DNA of 64,000 bases from Seison nebaliae (GCA_023231475.1 JALJEE010000763.1:81799-145798); one strand, 5' to 3'. Positions 22,163-35,759 are shown, counted from the first letter of the stretch. Made by a program: numbers and translations. Notes: generated by a model from the sequence alone, not told the origin.

Positions 22163-23104
22163 TCAAGGTAGCGCAGCTTCACAGACAGCACCAAAGAATG
22201 GTTTTTTGCATGCACATTTGAAGTCATTTTGTTGTGATTGATAACACATTCCTCCATTTAGACACGGTCCTTGTTGTCCACATGGAACAGCAACTAGATC
22301 TTCTTGTTGACATTCTTGTTGACATGTAGGTGACTTACAATAATTGCAGACAGCCCGTAATTTTCTGTAGAAGTAATTATCAGGATATTGTAGTGGCATC
22401 GGCATTGGAGCGACCATTCCATTCGGCGCCATTGGCAACATACGTTTCTGCAAAGAAAAATGAGCACGTTTTTGACGATAAGTATTAGAGGAGTAAGGTT
22501 GGAGATAAGACTGAACGTTTCGTTGACTTTGATATAGAGGATAACTTCTCTTGTTTCGCTTGTACACCTGGACCTTTTTCTTATATAAATCCTGATTATG
22601 ACGATGATGGTGATAATGTTCAATTTCATTTAAATTTTTATTGTTTATTAGAGAGATCTCATAATACAGATGAGTTAATTGACGATATTTCCGATTGGAG
22701 CATTTGATGACGATTTGAGGACATTGAATTCGGAAATGGATCAATGTATTTCTGAATGAAACGAAACGATGCTCAATCGATAGATTTTTCTTTGTTATGT
22801 GTTCACTACAACCGAATCTGACAAAGGAACCATTAGTAGATTGATCCATTCGCAATTTCGAGTAATTGTATAAGATATCGTCTTTTTTCGTTAAACTGAT
22901 ATTGAATGGAACTGGAATGTTGAAGGGTGTCAGATTTTTGAGTGGATCATCTGATGGTAGTAACCATCTGCAGATTGACATATCCGAGTTATTGCGAACT
23001 CCGAATGAAAGTCCGATGACGCTTCTCGATTTATCTGTAACTGGAACAGATAAATGGCGTTGGATTAGTATAAATAGGAACAAGAGATTCCTTGCTAATT
23101 TCAT
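22163..23104 (-). CDS. Secreted protein with a single EGF module, 313 residues
   Basis: The frame opens at 23152, but the ATG at 23104 starts a cleaner signal peptide (MKLARNLLFLFILIQRHLSV), giving 313 residues. An N-terminal region of about 150 residues with scattered cysteines and five N-x-S/T sites is followed by a His-rich stretch (HYHHHRHNQD), dibasic cleavage sites (YKRNKRS, RQKRAHF) and a Met/Pro-rich segment. It ends in CNYCKSPTCQQEC and one EGF module (PCLNGGMC to FFGAVCE). The layout, N-domain then furin sites then a CxxC-type motif then EGF, parallels the first half of the 528-residue protein next door, so the two are probably paralogues. It is divergent from the PAN-domain gene; the intergenic gap is only about 65-113 bases. 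Confidence 0.85.
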   Translation of the reverse strand: MKLARNLLFLFILIQRHLSVPVTDKSRSVIGLSFGVRNNSDMSICRWLLPSDDPLKNLTPFNIPVPFNISLTKKDDILYNYSKLRMDQSTNGSFVRFGCSEHITKKNLSIEHRFVSFRNTLIHFRIQCPQIVIKCSNRKYRQLTHLYYEISLINNKNLNEIEHYHHHRHNQDLYKKKVQVYKRNKRSYPLYQSQRNVQSYLQPYSSNTYRQKRAHFSLQKRMLPMAPNGMVAPMPMPLQYPDNYFYRKLRAVCNYCKSPTCQQECQQEDLVAVPCGQQGPCLNGGMCYQSQQNDFKCACKKPFFGAVCEAALP

Positions 23105-23217
23105 TTTTGATGTAACGAATAGAAGAACGAAGAAAATATTGGAATTTTCCAAATTGGATTTTGACGAATATCGTATTGTTTTATTATTATTAACGACTTA
23201 TAGTTAAAAATGAAATT

Positions 23218-25901
23218 ATGCGCGAAATGTCTAAAAATTTTCCGTTGCTTTTTCTGCTACTCTTCAATTTTTTTTCATTAAGTAAATGTGTTAGCAGATA
23301 TCGATGTTACAATTATCGGGGATATACCAGTCGTAAGGTAATGATTGAACGAGCTCGTCGGTTGAGAACTATTCGTCATTATAGTTTGGAAGATTGCAAA
23401 TGGACTTGTAATCTGATAAGAGCTTGTAAAGTTTTGGAATGGTCACATTCTCGACGAGTTTGTCGCATGTTTGAACATATTCGAAGAAAGCATATGATTG
23501 CTGATGATGATCATGACGTTTTCTATAAGAGACGGTGTGGTTTGGGTCGACAGGAAGTACCTGCCCAAACTTCGGCTACAGCTTGTAAGTATGCTGTATT
23601 GCCATGGCAACGGACAAGAACTTATAAGAATGTCGCTAAACGTTTTCATGTGAGAACGGCTAATCCGAAGGCATGTAAGAGAATTTGTAACGGAATACGG
23701 ACTTGTGAAGGTTTCCAACATATGAGACAAGGCAGTCACCACGGCCTCTGTAAATTATTACGAAGTGTCAATCCATGGTCATTGAGACCATCCCATCGTT
23801 GGGCAATTTATACGAAAGAAGATTGTGTAACTACAGTTTATAATGGACCATTCTCATTGTTATCTGGTGCTCTATCCAAATGTAGTTATCATCCAATGCA
23901 ATTTAAAACATCTCGTAGTAAAGGAAACATATTGAGAGCGGTACGCGGCGTATTTATGGGATTGGAGGCATGTAAAAGACAATGTAATGCAATGCAGATA
24001 TGTCAAGGTGTTGAGTATCATGGAGCTTTCAAAGGACAAGGTGTATGCAAATTATTAAAATCCGCTCAGGAATGGGATTTGCGAGATGCATTCCATTCAG
24101 TTGTCTATGCAAAAATTGGATGTCAATTTGCTGATCATGGAACAAGTGATCCTTGTGAACCTAATCCTTGTATGAATCAAGGACGTTGCCAAGCAACTTC
24201 CTCTAATTATGTTTGTCATTGTCCTCATGGTTATGTGGGAGCGGCTTGTGAACATGGACATTTCCTTCCTTTTGAATCATATGGAAATCCAGAGAATTTG
24301 GTCGCTTCTCATTTCCACGTACATGGAAGATTTAAAAGAGGATTTTTAAGTCGTTATGATGCTGATGTGCAACAGGCACCAAGGAATTACTTCGATTTAA
24401 ATAAAAAATCTGCTTTCACTCATGACGACATAGATCATGACGATTTGGATTTTTACGATAACATAAAGAAACATATAGAAAATCCGAATGAATTAGATTT
24501 GGGTGATTATGAAACTTTGGATCCAGGTGTGATGGATGCAGATGAATCACTTGAAAAATATCCAAGACGTCTACCTGCCGCTCCATTTGACCAGTCGAAC
24601 AATGCTGTATACGAATCACGAATTCAAAAAATGATCGAATATCCTGAATTGTATGAGACTGGAAGAGAACTTAATTTCGATTTTAATGACAATCCAGAAT
24701 TCTATGAATTAATTAGATATTGTTTATTTAATCGATGTCGTCGATCAACCATTCAACAATTCAATTTGAAATTGAAACATATTCCCGAAGAAAAGATATT
24801 ATCAATAGTCAACCGATCACAAAATGTTTACGGTTAACAATAGTTTATTTTTTCTAGTTGAAATTTAATTATTTTCCAGAGAAATTATTGTCTTATCACA
24901 ATCGGAAATCGTTTAAATGTCCAAACTGCTTCCAAATTAGACATCGTCGTCATGTTTTGCTTTATCCTTGTGATAAAGGTAATCCATGCCAACATGGAGG
25001 TACTTGTGTGGATGTTACCCCCCATTATGCCGTTTGCAATTGTCGTCACAATTTCCTAGGGCGATATTGTGAATATGAACAAGGTTGTCCATTGCCTATC
25101 ATCGGACCTCATGTTGGAATTACTTCTCCTTTTAGGCCTTGGATGAAATTCTATGTCGGAGTTTCCGTCCATTTACGATGTCGGAAAGGTTATGAGCAAA
25201 TCGAAGGATCTAATGAAATTATGTGTAATAATTACGGGAGATGGGCCGGCACCATGCCAATATGTCGAGAAGAGAATACTTGTGAAATTTTAGAATCTCA
25301 TTTGATTAGAGTTTGTAAAAATGGTGGTACATGCGTCCATTTGGGTCTCGGTCATTTTACATGTGTTTGTCCCTTCGGTTACACGGGAAGATTTTGCGAA
25401 GTGGCCATAATTCACTGTAAACACTATAACACTTGTGTGCATGGTACTTGTGTGAAAATTTCGATAAGAGTTCCTCCACCCAACTTCCGTTGTCGATGTC
25501 ACGATCATTGGAGTGGTGATCGTTGTTCAATTCCAGTAAATCACAACATTTGTGCACTTAGAAAACTGTGCCATAATGGAGGAACTTGTATTCATACGAG
25601 ACACGGATATAGGTGTATATGTCCTCATCATTTCCACGGTGTTCTATGTGAATTTCCAGATCCTCCCTGTTACCAATTTCGATCGATGTGGAAAATGCAA
25701 AAAACTTACGTTGCCAAAAGAATTCTTAAGGGTCGGTGGTGTTTGAATGGAGGAAATTGTTTTCTTTCTGTATTGGAGGAAGAACCGTATTGCCGATGTA
25801 GAGAATATGCTTTCGGATATCGATGCGAATACTGTAAAAGAAAGCCGAGGTTGAACAAATGTAAAAATTATAAATTGCACCATCCCATCCAAATTTTGTA
25901 A
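23218..25901 (+). CDS. Secreted PAN/apple-EGF-sushi protein, 878 residues
   Basis: Two exons, 23218-24832 and 24880-25901, join in phase over a 47-base intron (gttaac donor, ttccag acceptor) to give 878 residues. After a signal peptide (FPLLFLLLFNFFSLSKCVS) come three PAN/apple modules at about 27-105, 120-205 and 220-300, each with paired C-x3-C near the middle (DCKWTCN, ACKRICN, ACKRQCN). An EGF module follows (CEPNPCMNQGRC), then a furin-like site (GRFKRGF) and an acidic Asp/Glu/Tyr-rich linker of about 170 residues. The second half is EGF, sushi (about 625-690: VHLRCRKGYEQIEG, RWAGTMPIC), and four EGF modules. This half mirrors the 528-residue gene product. PAN modules bind proteins or glycans; the role here is presumably extracellular adhesion or matrix. 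Confidence 0.92.
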
Positions 25902-28646
25902 ATTTTCATCATTTTCTTTTTCAATAGTTCATATTTATTCAATTTTGCACATACTATTTCTTCCCACCAAAGTTTAGTTGGTAAACAGTTTTTTTATTTT
26001 CCTAATATCATCCCCTCAATTTATGTAAATAAAGATCAATTTGAATGAATTCTAATTTTTTGGCAATTGTTGAATAACTCTCCAAAATACTGTGTATAAT
26101 CAGTTAAAAATAGAATTGACTTGTGGACGTCATTGACTTAAACTATATTCGTGGTCTATTTTATCCCTAATATAATGTATTTTTGAAACCTCAGGACATC
26201 CTATTAAATTCTTTCGCAAAGAAAAAAAAATAGAAAGTCAACGAGACTGGAGAGAAATTTTTAAGAAATAATTTCTTCGTAGATATTAATTTGATAATTT
26301 GATTACCATCAAAACTATGTTCTTTCAATAACATCCTCTGTCTCACAAAAAGAATCATTTACTCCTGTGATGATCATGATCTTGGATGACGTTTTTCAGA
26401 ACTGATTATGATATCATACATCTAGAAATTAGAGACTCATCATTAATTCATTAATTCAGACATAATACTTACTAACAGTAAGTCAATAGGAAGAGGAAGA
26501 TGTTCTGGTTGTCGGATAATTTTAATTCATAGGACATTGTATCCAGATATCTATCATTTCTCACATTTTATTCAAGATCGATCTGTATGGAATGACGATA
26601 TACATACACCTCAAACAAAATTTCATGAATGTCTAGTAATTACGTAATTGTTCAGCATCATTCGCAAAGGCTTTTTTCACATTATCTAACAAGAATTATC
26701 TGTAAGTATCATTGCTTAGTGGACAAATTTAAATTATCACATCTTCAATATCATCAACAACTATGAAATACAAATTGTTCATGAATAATTGATTTCGTTC
26801 CCGTAAGGTAAATAAGTAACGGTGGCATCTCAACTTCCATCTAAACTTTTAGATAGACACTGAACGGTTCGGTGGATCAAATCTCGTTTTATCTGGCATT
26901 TCCTCATGATTTTCATGTTTCCAAATGGCGGTTATAGCAAAACTTTTCCACAATTTCTGAAATTGTTTCCTCATTGTGTCTTAACAAACCAACTTGTGCT
27001 CTTAAATCAGTTTTTCATAACATTTTTGTATATTAACTAAAGGAGTATGCTAAATTATGTTGCACACGATTAATTAAGAATTTATTAATTAATTAATTTA
27101 ACATTATCATTAAACGTAATTACGAAATTTGAGATGATCTTATAATCATGCCTGTGTATGTTAAGTATATTCCTTTCCTATAACAATTTATTTATTGTAA
27201 ATTTTTTTATGAGTATGAACCCCTTAAACTTTCGTTTTCGTATTCAGTTATGTTTTTTTTTCGGGAGGAAAGTAAGAGGATATATACTGCTATCATTGTT
27301 TAACTTAAACATTTCTCTTTCCCTAACGCTTAAATTCTTCATTCTGAATTTAAAAAACAAAATTAATTTTTTAACGAATTATTCCATAATATTTTTTATT
27401 GATGATCGATTGAAAATTCCCAATTTGAAAATAACTTGGGAAATTAAAAAGAAAGTTTGTTTATTATTTGGCTGTGGAATTAAAATAGATGGAAGGTGTA
27501 TTGACGAGAAATGACAATACGAAATTGAAGCGGAGAGATGAATGTTTGAATTTTAACCTTTATTCTTTCTTGTACTCTTTTTAGAAATGATAATAAATTA
27601 TAGGTTATTTATTTAAATAAAAACGATAATAAGCTGACATGCATACATAGACATACAGAAGATACATAATAAGGTAAATAATGAAAAATAGAGAAATAAA
27701 TAAAGTTGAATAAATAAAATAAATTAAATGAATGAGAAGATCATACGGTAACACAATGAAGTAGTAAGAAAAATAATAAAATAAATTTTATGTAGTCAGC
27801 ACAGACAGATGGAAAAGAGAAGAGAAATCTATTAAATATTCACGTCATTCACAATAACCAATTGAATGATGTTGATGATGAGACTGATGAGTAAAAATAC
27901 AAAAGTTTATTTGTACATCTCTAACTTTAGAGAATGAGATGTGCACGTAAGATTCTTAGTGAAGATATCGCTATCTTCTAAAAAATGAAGAATTCCACTT
28001 TTAGCTTATTTATATGTTTTTCCCGAACGCTTACTTTATTCTGTTCTTGTTATTAATTATGTATTGAACTGTCCATTTCCCTGATGTTTCTTTCTCTTTT
28101 ATGATTCGTTTTCGATCTATTAATATTGATTCGATTATGAAAATAACCATCGATAAATAATCTATGGAATTCATTTAAGACATATGACATGACACACAAT
28201 TGATAATTGATGGAATGTTGATGGGAATACATCAATAATGAAGAATATATGATGAGATATTGAAATAAACTTCATTCTATTTTACACTTATCATCCTCAT
28301 TTTCAATAATGTAACAACAACAGTTGATATTGGAATAAATAAGCAGAATTTCCACAAGAAAATTGCAATATATTTGCATTCGAATAGCATTTGTGCAGAT
28401 TAATAAATTCCACCTACTCGTCCATCTATGGATGTTTTTATAACATAAATTCTTTTTTTCGCTCATTGTTCTTCCGATCTTTCTATTCTTTCAAATCTTC
28501 ACAAAAACAATTTCATAAATTTCTTCCTTTTGATGAATGTCTAAACAGAATTTGAATAATTGAACTTTTTTGTAAAATATTTTCATTTCAATCCATCGCT
28601 GAATCGATTGTTCTTCGTTTCAGAAAGTTGGTAACAGTCCATAATA
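25902..28646. other. Intergenic, nothing recognised
   Basis: About 2.7 kb between the PAN-EGF gene and JIP. The longest frame (27158-27514) has no start context, domain or family resemblance and looks like a chance frame. The right part presumably carries the JIP promoter and 5' untranslated region. Confidence 0.5.
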
Positions 28647-31600
28647 ATGAAAAGGTCTAACCCAAAGAAACCGCCACAAATTCCGAAAGGACGAACTTCT
28701 GATCGAACGAACGATGGTGATACAGAAAGCATATCATCTTCATCGTCATCTAATCGCCATTTAACTTCGTTCCCAAAGAATGACCGAGAGCATGGTGGTA
28801 ACAAAGAGAATTACTCCATCGACATTAATCCAGTCCGATCTTCAACCGTAACTCTCACCACTACAACCAACTCGTCATCAACGTTATTGGGAAACAAACC
28901 CAAATCATCGATGAAATGTAGTAAAAGTAATGTGCAAATGAATGTTTCCTTCACTGACAGTGGAATTGCAGTTGAGAATGTTGAATCTTCGGAAATAGGA
29001 GGCGGACATGGACCTGATGCTTTAGCGTCTCTAATGAATGAGAAAGTTGCTTCAGTTGCTAATCAGATTTACCAGGAATTAGATATGATTATCAAGAAAT
29101 ATGGTGAAGATGCTGCCAAGAGTATCATGCCACATATCGTCACGGTTTTAGGTTGGATTTTTTATATTTCTCATTTCTAATGATCCAAATTTTCAGAACA
29201 ACTTGATTATGGTTATACGTATAAAGAAGAATTAATAGCTGAATTGGAATTGTTGAAAGATGATAATGAACAATTGTTGACACAATATGAACGAGAGAAG
29301 AAGCTCCATAAGGAATCAAATCAGAAGTGTTTCCAAATCGAAGATGAACATATTGAGAAATTGAAGAAAATTGAAGATGAGAAGCAAAAAATCGATAGTC
29401 TTCTCAGAATTTATGAATTAAGGACAAAAAATGCTGTCGATCAATTGACTCGACAAGAGGATCGTGAAAATGATTTGAAGAAAGAAAATAGTAAATTATA
29501 TGAACGATATTCCGAAGTTTTCTTTTCATTAACAATTCGTTCTTTTTTTCTAATTAATTAATTCATTATCATCATCAGCTAATGAAGAATCATATGGATT
29601 ATATGGAAAGAACGAAAATCTTATTTGGGACAGATAGACTAGAGAATATAAATTCAGCTTTATTTCTCCAAATGAATGCGAAAGCTCGAAGAGAAAACAA
29701 TATGGCAACTAGTATGATGCAAACTTTAGATCATAAATCACCATCAGATGGTGAGAAAACTGATGATGAGTTTCTACTTTCGTCTTTAAACTCTCAACTA
29801 ATTTTTATTCGTCATTTCATATCAATTTTGTTGTTATTCCATTAGATCACCCAATAATTTTGGAGGAAAAATGACTTTGTCGTTCAATGCGGCAAATTTA
29901 TCTTTAAATGATGAAATGAATTCAGAACGTGACATGATTGCTGGTGCAGCTGATCGAGCTGCAGGGAGAGGTGAATTTGGTTCTTCAACAGGTATTGGCT
30001 CTATTTTTTTTCAATTATATTTTTTCGATTCTTTCTGTCTTCATTTTAATCGTTAAACTGGGAACAGTGTTTTATTTCTTCTTTGCTTCTAATGTTAATT
30101 TATTTTTGAATTCGTTTCTCTCGTCTATTGGGAATCGAAATTTTCTTTCTAACAAACATCTTTTAACTTATTCTCCTCATTCCTGTAGATAGTGATAATG
30201 TAGCGACTCAAACAAGTCTTGAGTTCTTAGGCACATCATCTACAACACATCATCATAATTCTTCTAGCGTCACCTCAGCACAATGCTTTCGCACACCAAG
30301 TGTTGAAACAGTTAGCGATGGTGAGTCTCAGGAAAATGAATTTCCAATCTTTTGAATGATTTGAATGATATTTCCTTCGATTGTGTTATTTGTGAATAAT
30401 TTTGTCGTGCACCTGCTTTCCCCTTTAGCTTCTCTGTTATGACTTTATCTTTCTTACTTATCTTATATTTCGTCTGTGAACAGTCTTTCACTCTCCCATG
30501 GAATTATTTCCATTCACTTTAGATCTGAAAATAATGATCTGAATAAATGATATCTTTAAAAAAAGAAAAGAAACAGAGAATTGAATAGAAATGAGAGAAT
30601 ATTTGGGATTCTTAGTTTTTTTGGGGGGAAATATCAACGTTTCATAAGCCAAATTGACCGGAAGATAAATTTTTTGTCAAAATATTCCTCGTTTTATTTC
30701 GTCATTTTGTTTTCTCATGTTCAGGTCTGTCGCAGCCACTTTCGATGAAGAACGATAGCGCTATGTTGACGGCACAGGCTCTCTGTATGCAGAGGCGCAA
30801 AGAGCTCCATTCACGATATCTTCCAGCAGCAACGGCGTCCCGTCTTCTCTCTTCATCTAAAACTTTACCGAATATATCAGCAACAACATCATCGAATCCT
30901 TCCAACCAATCCACCTCATCATTACAAACAAGTTCGCTAATCTAATCTATATTAAGAATTGGAAAACGACTAATTTTCCTTTTTACTCGGATGTTCTCTA
31001 TCTTCTTCCCATGCCATCATAATCTCCTTTAATTATTTTTCATGATTAATTCCAATCGATTGACGAAAGACGATACTCTAAATTATCATCGATTTTCATT
31101 TCTTTCTCATTCTTATTCTCCTCCTTTCTTTTCTTATGAAGAATATTCATCTAGAAATTCGGATGAGAAGAATAAATGGGATTCATCTGAGACAAATTTG
31201 AACGGTGAGATTACACATTGTTCAATGGATAATATCAATGAAGATGATGAGAATGATTTTAATCCCGACGATGATGAAGAAGAAGATAGTCATGCTTCAA
31301 CCATTTCTGGTCCAAATGGTAATGATTCTCTGGCATACAACAATTCGATCAATTATTCGGAAGAGGCAGCACTTTTCGATTCAGCAGCAAATGATTTTGA
31401 ACAACATTTTGGTGGTATTGATTCAGGTTTCTCTTTCAACAATTTCATTAAGTTAAAAAAGTATTCAAAAGATTAGATTAAATTAGATTAGTTGATTTAA
31501 ATTAAAAGTAAATCTCTACGGACAAGTAAAAAAGAAAAAAATAGTGTTTCGAAAAAAGAAACATTGAAAGTGCTTCATACTAAATATTCGTATTTCCTAA

Positions 31601-34600
31601 TTTTGTTCCAAATATCTGAATGAATGATATGTTAATATGCATGTTTTCTTCTCGTTTTCTGTCCCTCCCCCGTCGTCTTGAGCGAATGAATGAAATATAC
31701 TGTAAATTGCTTGAATTTGTGGTTGATGAAAATGCGCTAAAAGAAAGAATTTTTTATTTCCTCCTACATATATTTACTCTTTTAGTGGATGAAAGAGCAA
31801 CATATGATGATGATGAGTTAGTCGTTTTTCTTCCTATAATCTAAAATCATAATAAATCTTTCTTCAGTTTAACAATTTCCGTCACAGAAGAAACGGATCT
31901 TACAAAACAAAATAATCCAAAATCTTTATTCTCCGAATTTCAAGAAGTAAATGAAGGGAACTTATTAGAGATCGGTGATGCAGATATCACAGGTTATTCA
32001 TTACTATTAATCTGCTTCTCTTAATTACATCATATCGCTTATTTGCTATCTTCTAATATCAAACGATTATTTTATGAAATAATTATCTATTTAAAATCGT
32101 TCATCAAATTCATAACTTCATCAGCATATTCTGGTTTGTTCAACAAATTTTTTTATAAATCTATTTTAGTTCTCCCATATCTGGTGCTAACATGTTTCTT
32201 TTTCTCTCATCTATTGTTTTGATGTCAATGTGAATGATTCGTTATTAACCAGAATGATAATTCCTTTGAATTACTAAAAAAGTCAGTTAATCTCAACTGT
32301 TTTCGTCCTTAAATTTTCCTATGAATTTTTCGTCCTGCTTTATCGTGAAAATATTATATTGGTGAATGAGATGAATGTAAATACTAACTGTCTAATAATT
32401 GAGTGTGTGAATTGTTAAAGTGGAAATATTTAACTTTATTTAAAAGGAATGTCGAGAGAAATCGAAAATATGATCAAAGAGAACAGTGATCTATTGGAAA
32501 CAAAGTTTTATTCTTCTTTTTCAATTGAACAAATTCATAAAATATTTGTAGAAATGCATTAAATATTGTGAAAGATGATCTCATTGCGAAAGTAGATGAG
32601 ATGACAACGTTCCTCTTAATTCTAATTCAATTCTTCTTATTCTGACCTTTTTTTTTAGCGAAATCGAATTACTACAAACCAATCTTCACAGTTCACAAGC
32701 AACAAAGAATAAATTCCAAATGCGAATTGGAGAATTAGAATCAGAAATGAAAGAATTAAAAGAAGAGATGAAGAAAATGAAGAAATCTACTGATGGGAAT
32801 GATGATGGTTCCGATTCCGATGATGATGTTATTTCTTTTCTATCCTTAACCTTTTATGTTGGATAATGAAAATATTGGACAGAATGTACATTCGAAGAAA
32901 CATTTCACTCGATCGGAAATGGTTCGAGTATTGACTGAAAGAAATAAATATAAAGAAAAGTTTATCGAATTACAAGAGGCATGGAATCTAACAGAAATGA
33001 TGAGGGCGTCAAAACTCGATTCGATGATGACAAAAGAAGCGACGAGATTGCGTCAAAACCAAACGTCTAATCTCAACAACAATAATGTATCGAATGGTAA
33101 AAAACCAACGCTCATCAATAGATTGTTAATTTTTCCTATGGATTTTCTTAACCATTTCGATTTGTGATTCAGTTTTTCCGGTTTATTTGGAGCATCTAAA
33201 TCCACCACTTCCACCACTAATAATTCCAATGGCAATCGAGTTGTTAGTGTCAATTCGTCTCGCGGTTTCAGCAAAAGTCTTCGACGACGTGCTGAAAGTG
33301 CAGGACCAGGTCAACATTTACAAACTCAGAAATTGCAACGAGCGTCACTTAATACGATGAGAGGATTACAATCAACATCTCATCAATCTCCATCTTCATC
33401 AATGTCGATAGTTGCAACTCCATCATCTGATTCATCAGTCAATTCAACAAGTAAAACGAAATCTTTAGATTTGCGTCGTCGTGAACAATATAATACAGTG
33501 AAAGCTCATGTAAAAAAAGATGTTGATGGTCGAATTCAAGCATATGGATGGTCACTACCAAGTTCGAATGACTTAATCGAAACAATATCGAATAATAATC
33601 AACAGAATGTGGATAAGCGAATTAATGGAAATAATTCTCCCACTCAAACATTAAGAGAAACGAATAATATTACCGTTCCAGTACCAACATATTGTATTCC
33701 ACTCGAATTAGATTCATCAAGTTTCATGATGGAATCCAGATTAGCAGCTGCTACATCAATCGATTTGAATGGCGGTCTCACCAACGATCTCCAAACTTAT
33801 ATCGATTGTGGTTCAAAACTGATTCGAAAGAGAAGAACATCTTTCCATTCAAATATTATTCCAAATAATAACATTCCTGTGCCCGATCTCAACAATATGA
33901 CCACATTGGCATGGTTCATTTGTCAAACGAAGGAACATAAAGAGAATTCTATATGTGATTCCCGATGTGTCATTCTTGATACGGTAAATCCGAATAAAAT
34001 TATTGATAGTTTTAAATTAACACCCAATTCTTCAGTACAAGTTATTGCGAATGTACGAGGAGTTCAACTGAATGATTTCCTTCCATTATCATGTGATGAT
34101 TTGCAACAATTACTACTTGATATAACTCACATTTATTTGAAACATTTCATACCATCTTCTGGTTATTTTTCCTTTAATTATCTCTTTTTTCTTCATAATA
34201 TCTTTTAAGAATTAAAATTGGAAAATCTTGTACCAGAAATGTTAACAAACACATCCTCTCAAAGATCATCAACTTCTTCGGACTTTTCTGAAATTTATGG
34301 AACTAAAGAAAATTATTTTAATCATCTTCTTACTTTGTCCACCGTTTGGATTGGTACTCAAGATAATAAGTTTCTATTTATTCTATTTTTTATTCAATTT
34401 CACATTACTCACATTCTCCATAGAATACTTATCCATTCGGCGATTCGTAGTCGTTCTCAACCGTTAGCTGTAATAACTCTTTCTGCTCCAATCATATCAA
34501 TGTTGTTGGTAATTTGTATAATAATCAAATTTTTAATAAATCTTTTATTAGACATTTTCAAGGAAAAATGTTTATCGGTTTGTCTAATGGAACGATAGTT

Positions 34601-35759
34601 GTATTTCAACGAATATTGAATGAAGAAGATGATTCTGTTGATAAAAACGGTGAATTAATTCAACTATGTAACGGAGCTTGGGATCTTCGTTCTCATCTGA
34701 CTATCGATATTTGTGAATTCGCATTTCAAATTGTCTCAAAAAAACGTGACGACAATCGAGAAATGACAAAGAAACGACTTCCTATTACATGTATAATGGC
34801 CGTTCAAAATAATTTATGGTGTTCTTATAGAAATTATATTTTCATTATTAATCCTTTAACATTGAAAGTGATTGTTAGAAGATTCATTTTTTTCCATTTT
34901 ATTCATTCCATTCCAAGCATTACTTTGAAGCACATCCGAAAAAAGATGCTCAAATTAAATCTCTTATATCGAGCAATGATGGTGTGTGGTTAAGTATGAG
35001 ATTAGATTCAACACTGAGATTGTTCCATGCTCACTCCTATCAACATTTACAAGATATTGATATCGGACCTTTCATCACAAATATTCTTGGTAGGAAATTT
35101 TTATGTTTATAAATTAATTTTTTTTATATTATTTTATTAGGAACCAATCGATTAGGTCTTTCATTAATTCGAGTGTCGACTATGATGGCGGCTGATAATC
35201 GTCTTTGGATTGGCACAGTCAATGGTGTCATACTCAATATCCCATTAGTTGGGAAGGAAAACGTGATAAAAGGTTCAAATTAACTTCTTTTAAATTCATT
35301 TTTCAACGAATCATTCTTTCAAAGATTCCGAATCAATTTCTTCTGAGAAAACAGAACATTTAATGAAATTAGACAAAGGAGAAAGAATTCCATTTATTGA
35401 TATGAATAATGCTCAATTCTCATTTCATGGTCATCGTGATGTAGTGCAATTTTTCGCTCAATTCAAAAGTTAGAAAGACTCATAACTATTGGTGAGCAAT
35501 TCATATTTCAATTGCAGCAGAAATCATTGAATCGACATCTGAACATTATCTGATACTGTCGGGAGGTCAAGGACATATTGACTTCCGAGTTGGAGATGAC
35601 AAGAAAAACAAGAACAATCAGTTAGAGAAAGTTAATGAAGAGGAATCTGATAACAATGAAAATAATACTTTGCCCTCATCATCCACATCATCATCTACAC
35701 CAAAAACTCATAATGGTAATCAGAGTCATATAATCATTTGGCAGATTAATACCAAATAA
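28647..35759 (+). CDS. JNK-interacting scaffold JIP3/JIP4 (Sunday driver, UNC-16 family)
   Basis: This is a multi-exon kinesin-1/dynein cargo adaptor and JNK-pathway scaffold. Early exons are 28647-29151, 29197-29516, 29579-about 29770 and about 29846-29992. They encode a divergent Ser-rich N-terminus, the RH1 domain (ASLMNEKVASVANQIYQEL, DDNEQLLTQYEREK) and a first coiled coil. Later exons carry the RH2/leucine-zipper region (about 32448-33040: MSREIENMIKENSDLLETK, NALNIVKDDLIAKVDEM, HFTRSEMVRVLTERNKYKEK, ELQEAWNLTEMMRAS). The block at 33330-34160 includes RRREQYNTVKAHVKKD and IQAYGWSLPSSN. The C-terminal beta-propeller (34200-35759) includes SMRLDSTLRLFHAHSYQHLQ-like sequence, FHGHRD and the end SHIIIWQIN with TAA at 35757-35759. 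All are in the order seen in animal JIP3. Exon edges between 30 and 35 kb are approximate, and small exons may be missed. Confidence 0.95.
30724..30945 (+). other. Possible alternative last exon of JIP
   Basis: The exon ending SVETVSD near 30320 has the donor gtgagt. It is in phase both with a stop-bearing exon at 30724-30945 (acceptor tgttcag) and with the exon starting about 31142, which continues to the full protein. The stop-bearing exon encodes 73 residues, starting GLSQPLSMKND and with MQRRKELHSRYLP. Use of it would yield a short JIP with RH1 and first coiled coil only. Confidence 0.55.

Noticed and set aside
24858-25901. Separate second EGF gene starting at 24858
   Set aside because: A 47-base intron at 24833-24879 joins it in phase to the PAN-domain frame, and the putative ATG has no signal peptide.
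27158-27514. 118-codon plus-strand frame, Phe/Leu/Ile-rich
   Set aside because: Composition is that of translated AT-rich non-coding DNA; no motif, no exon partners, no homology.
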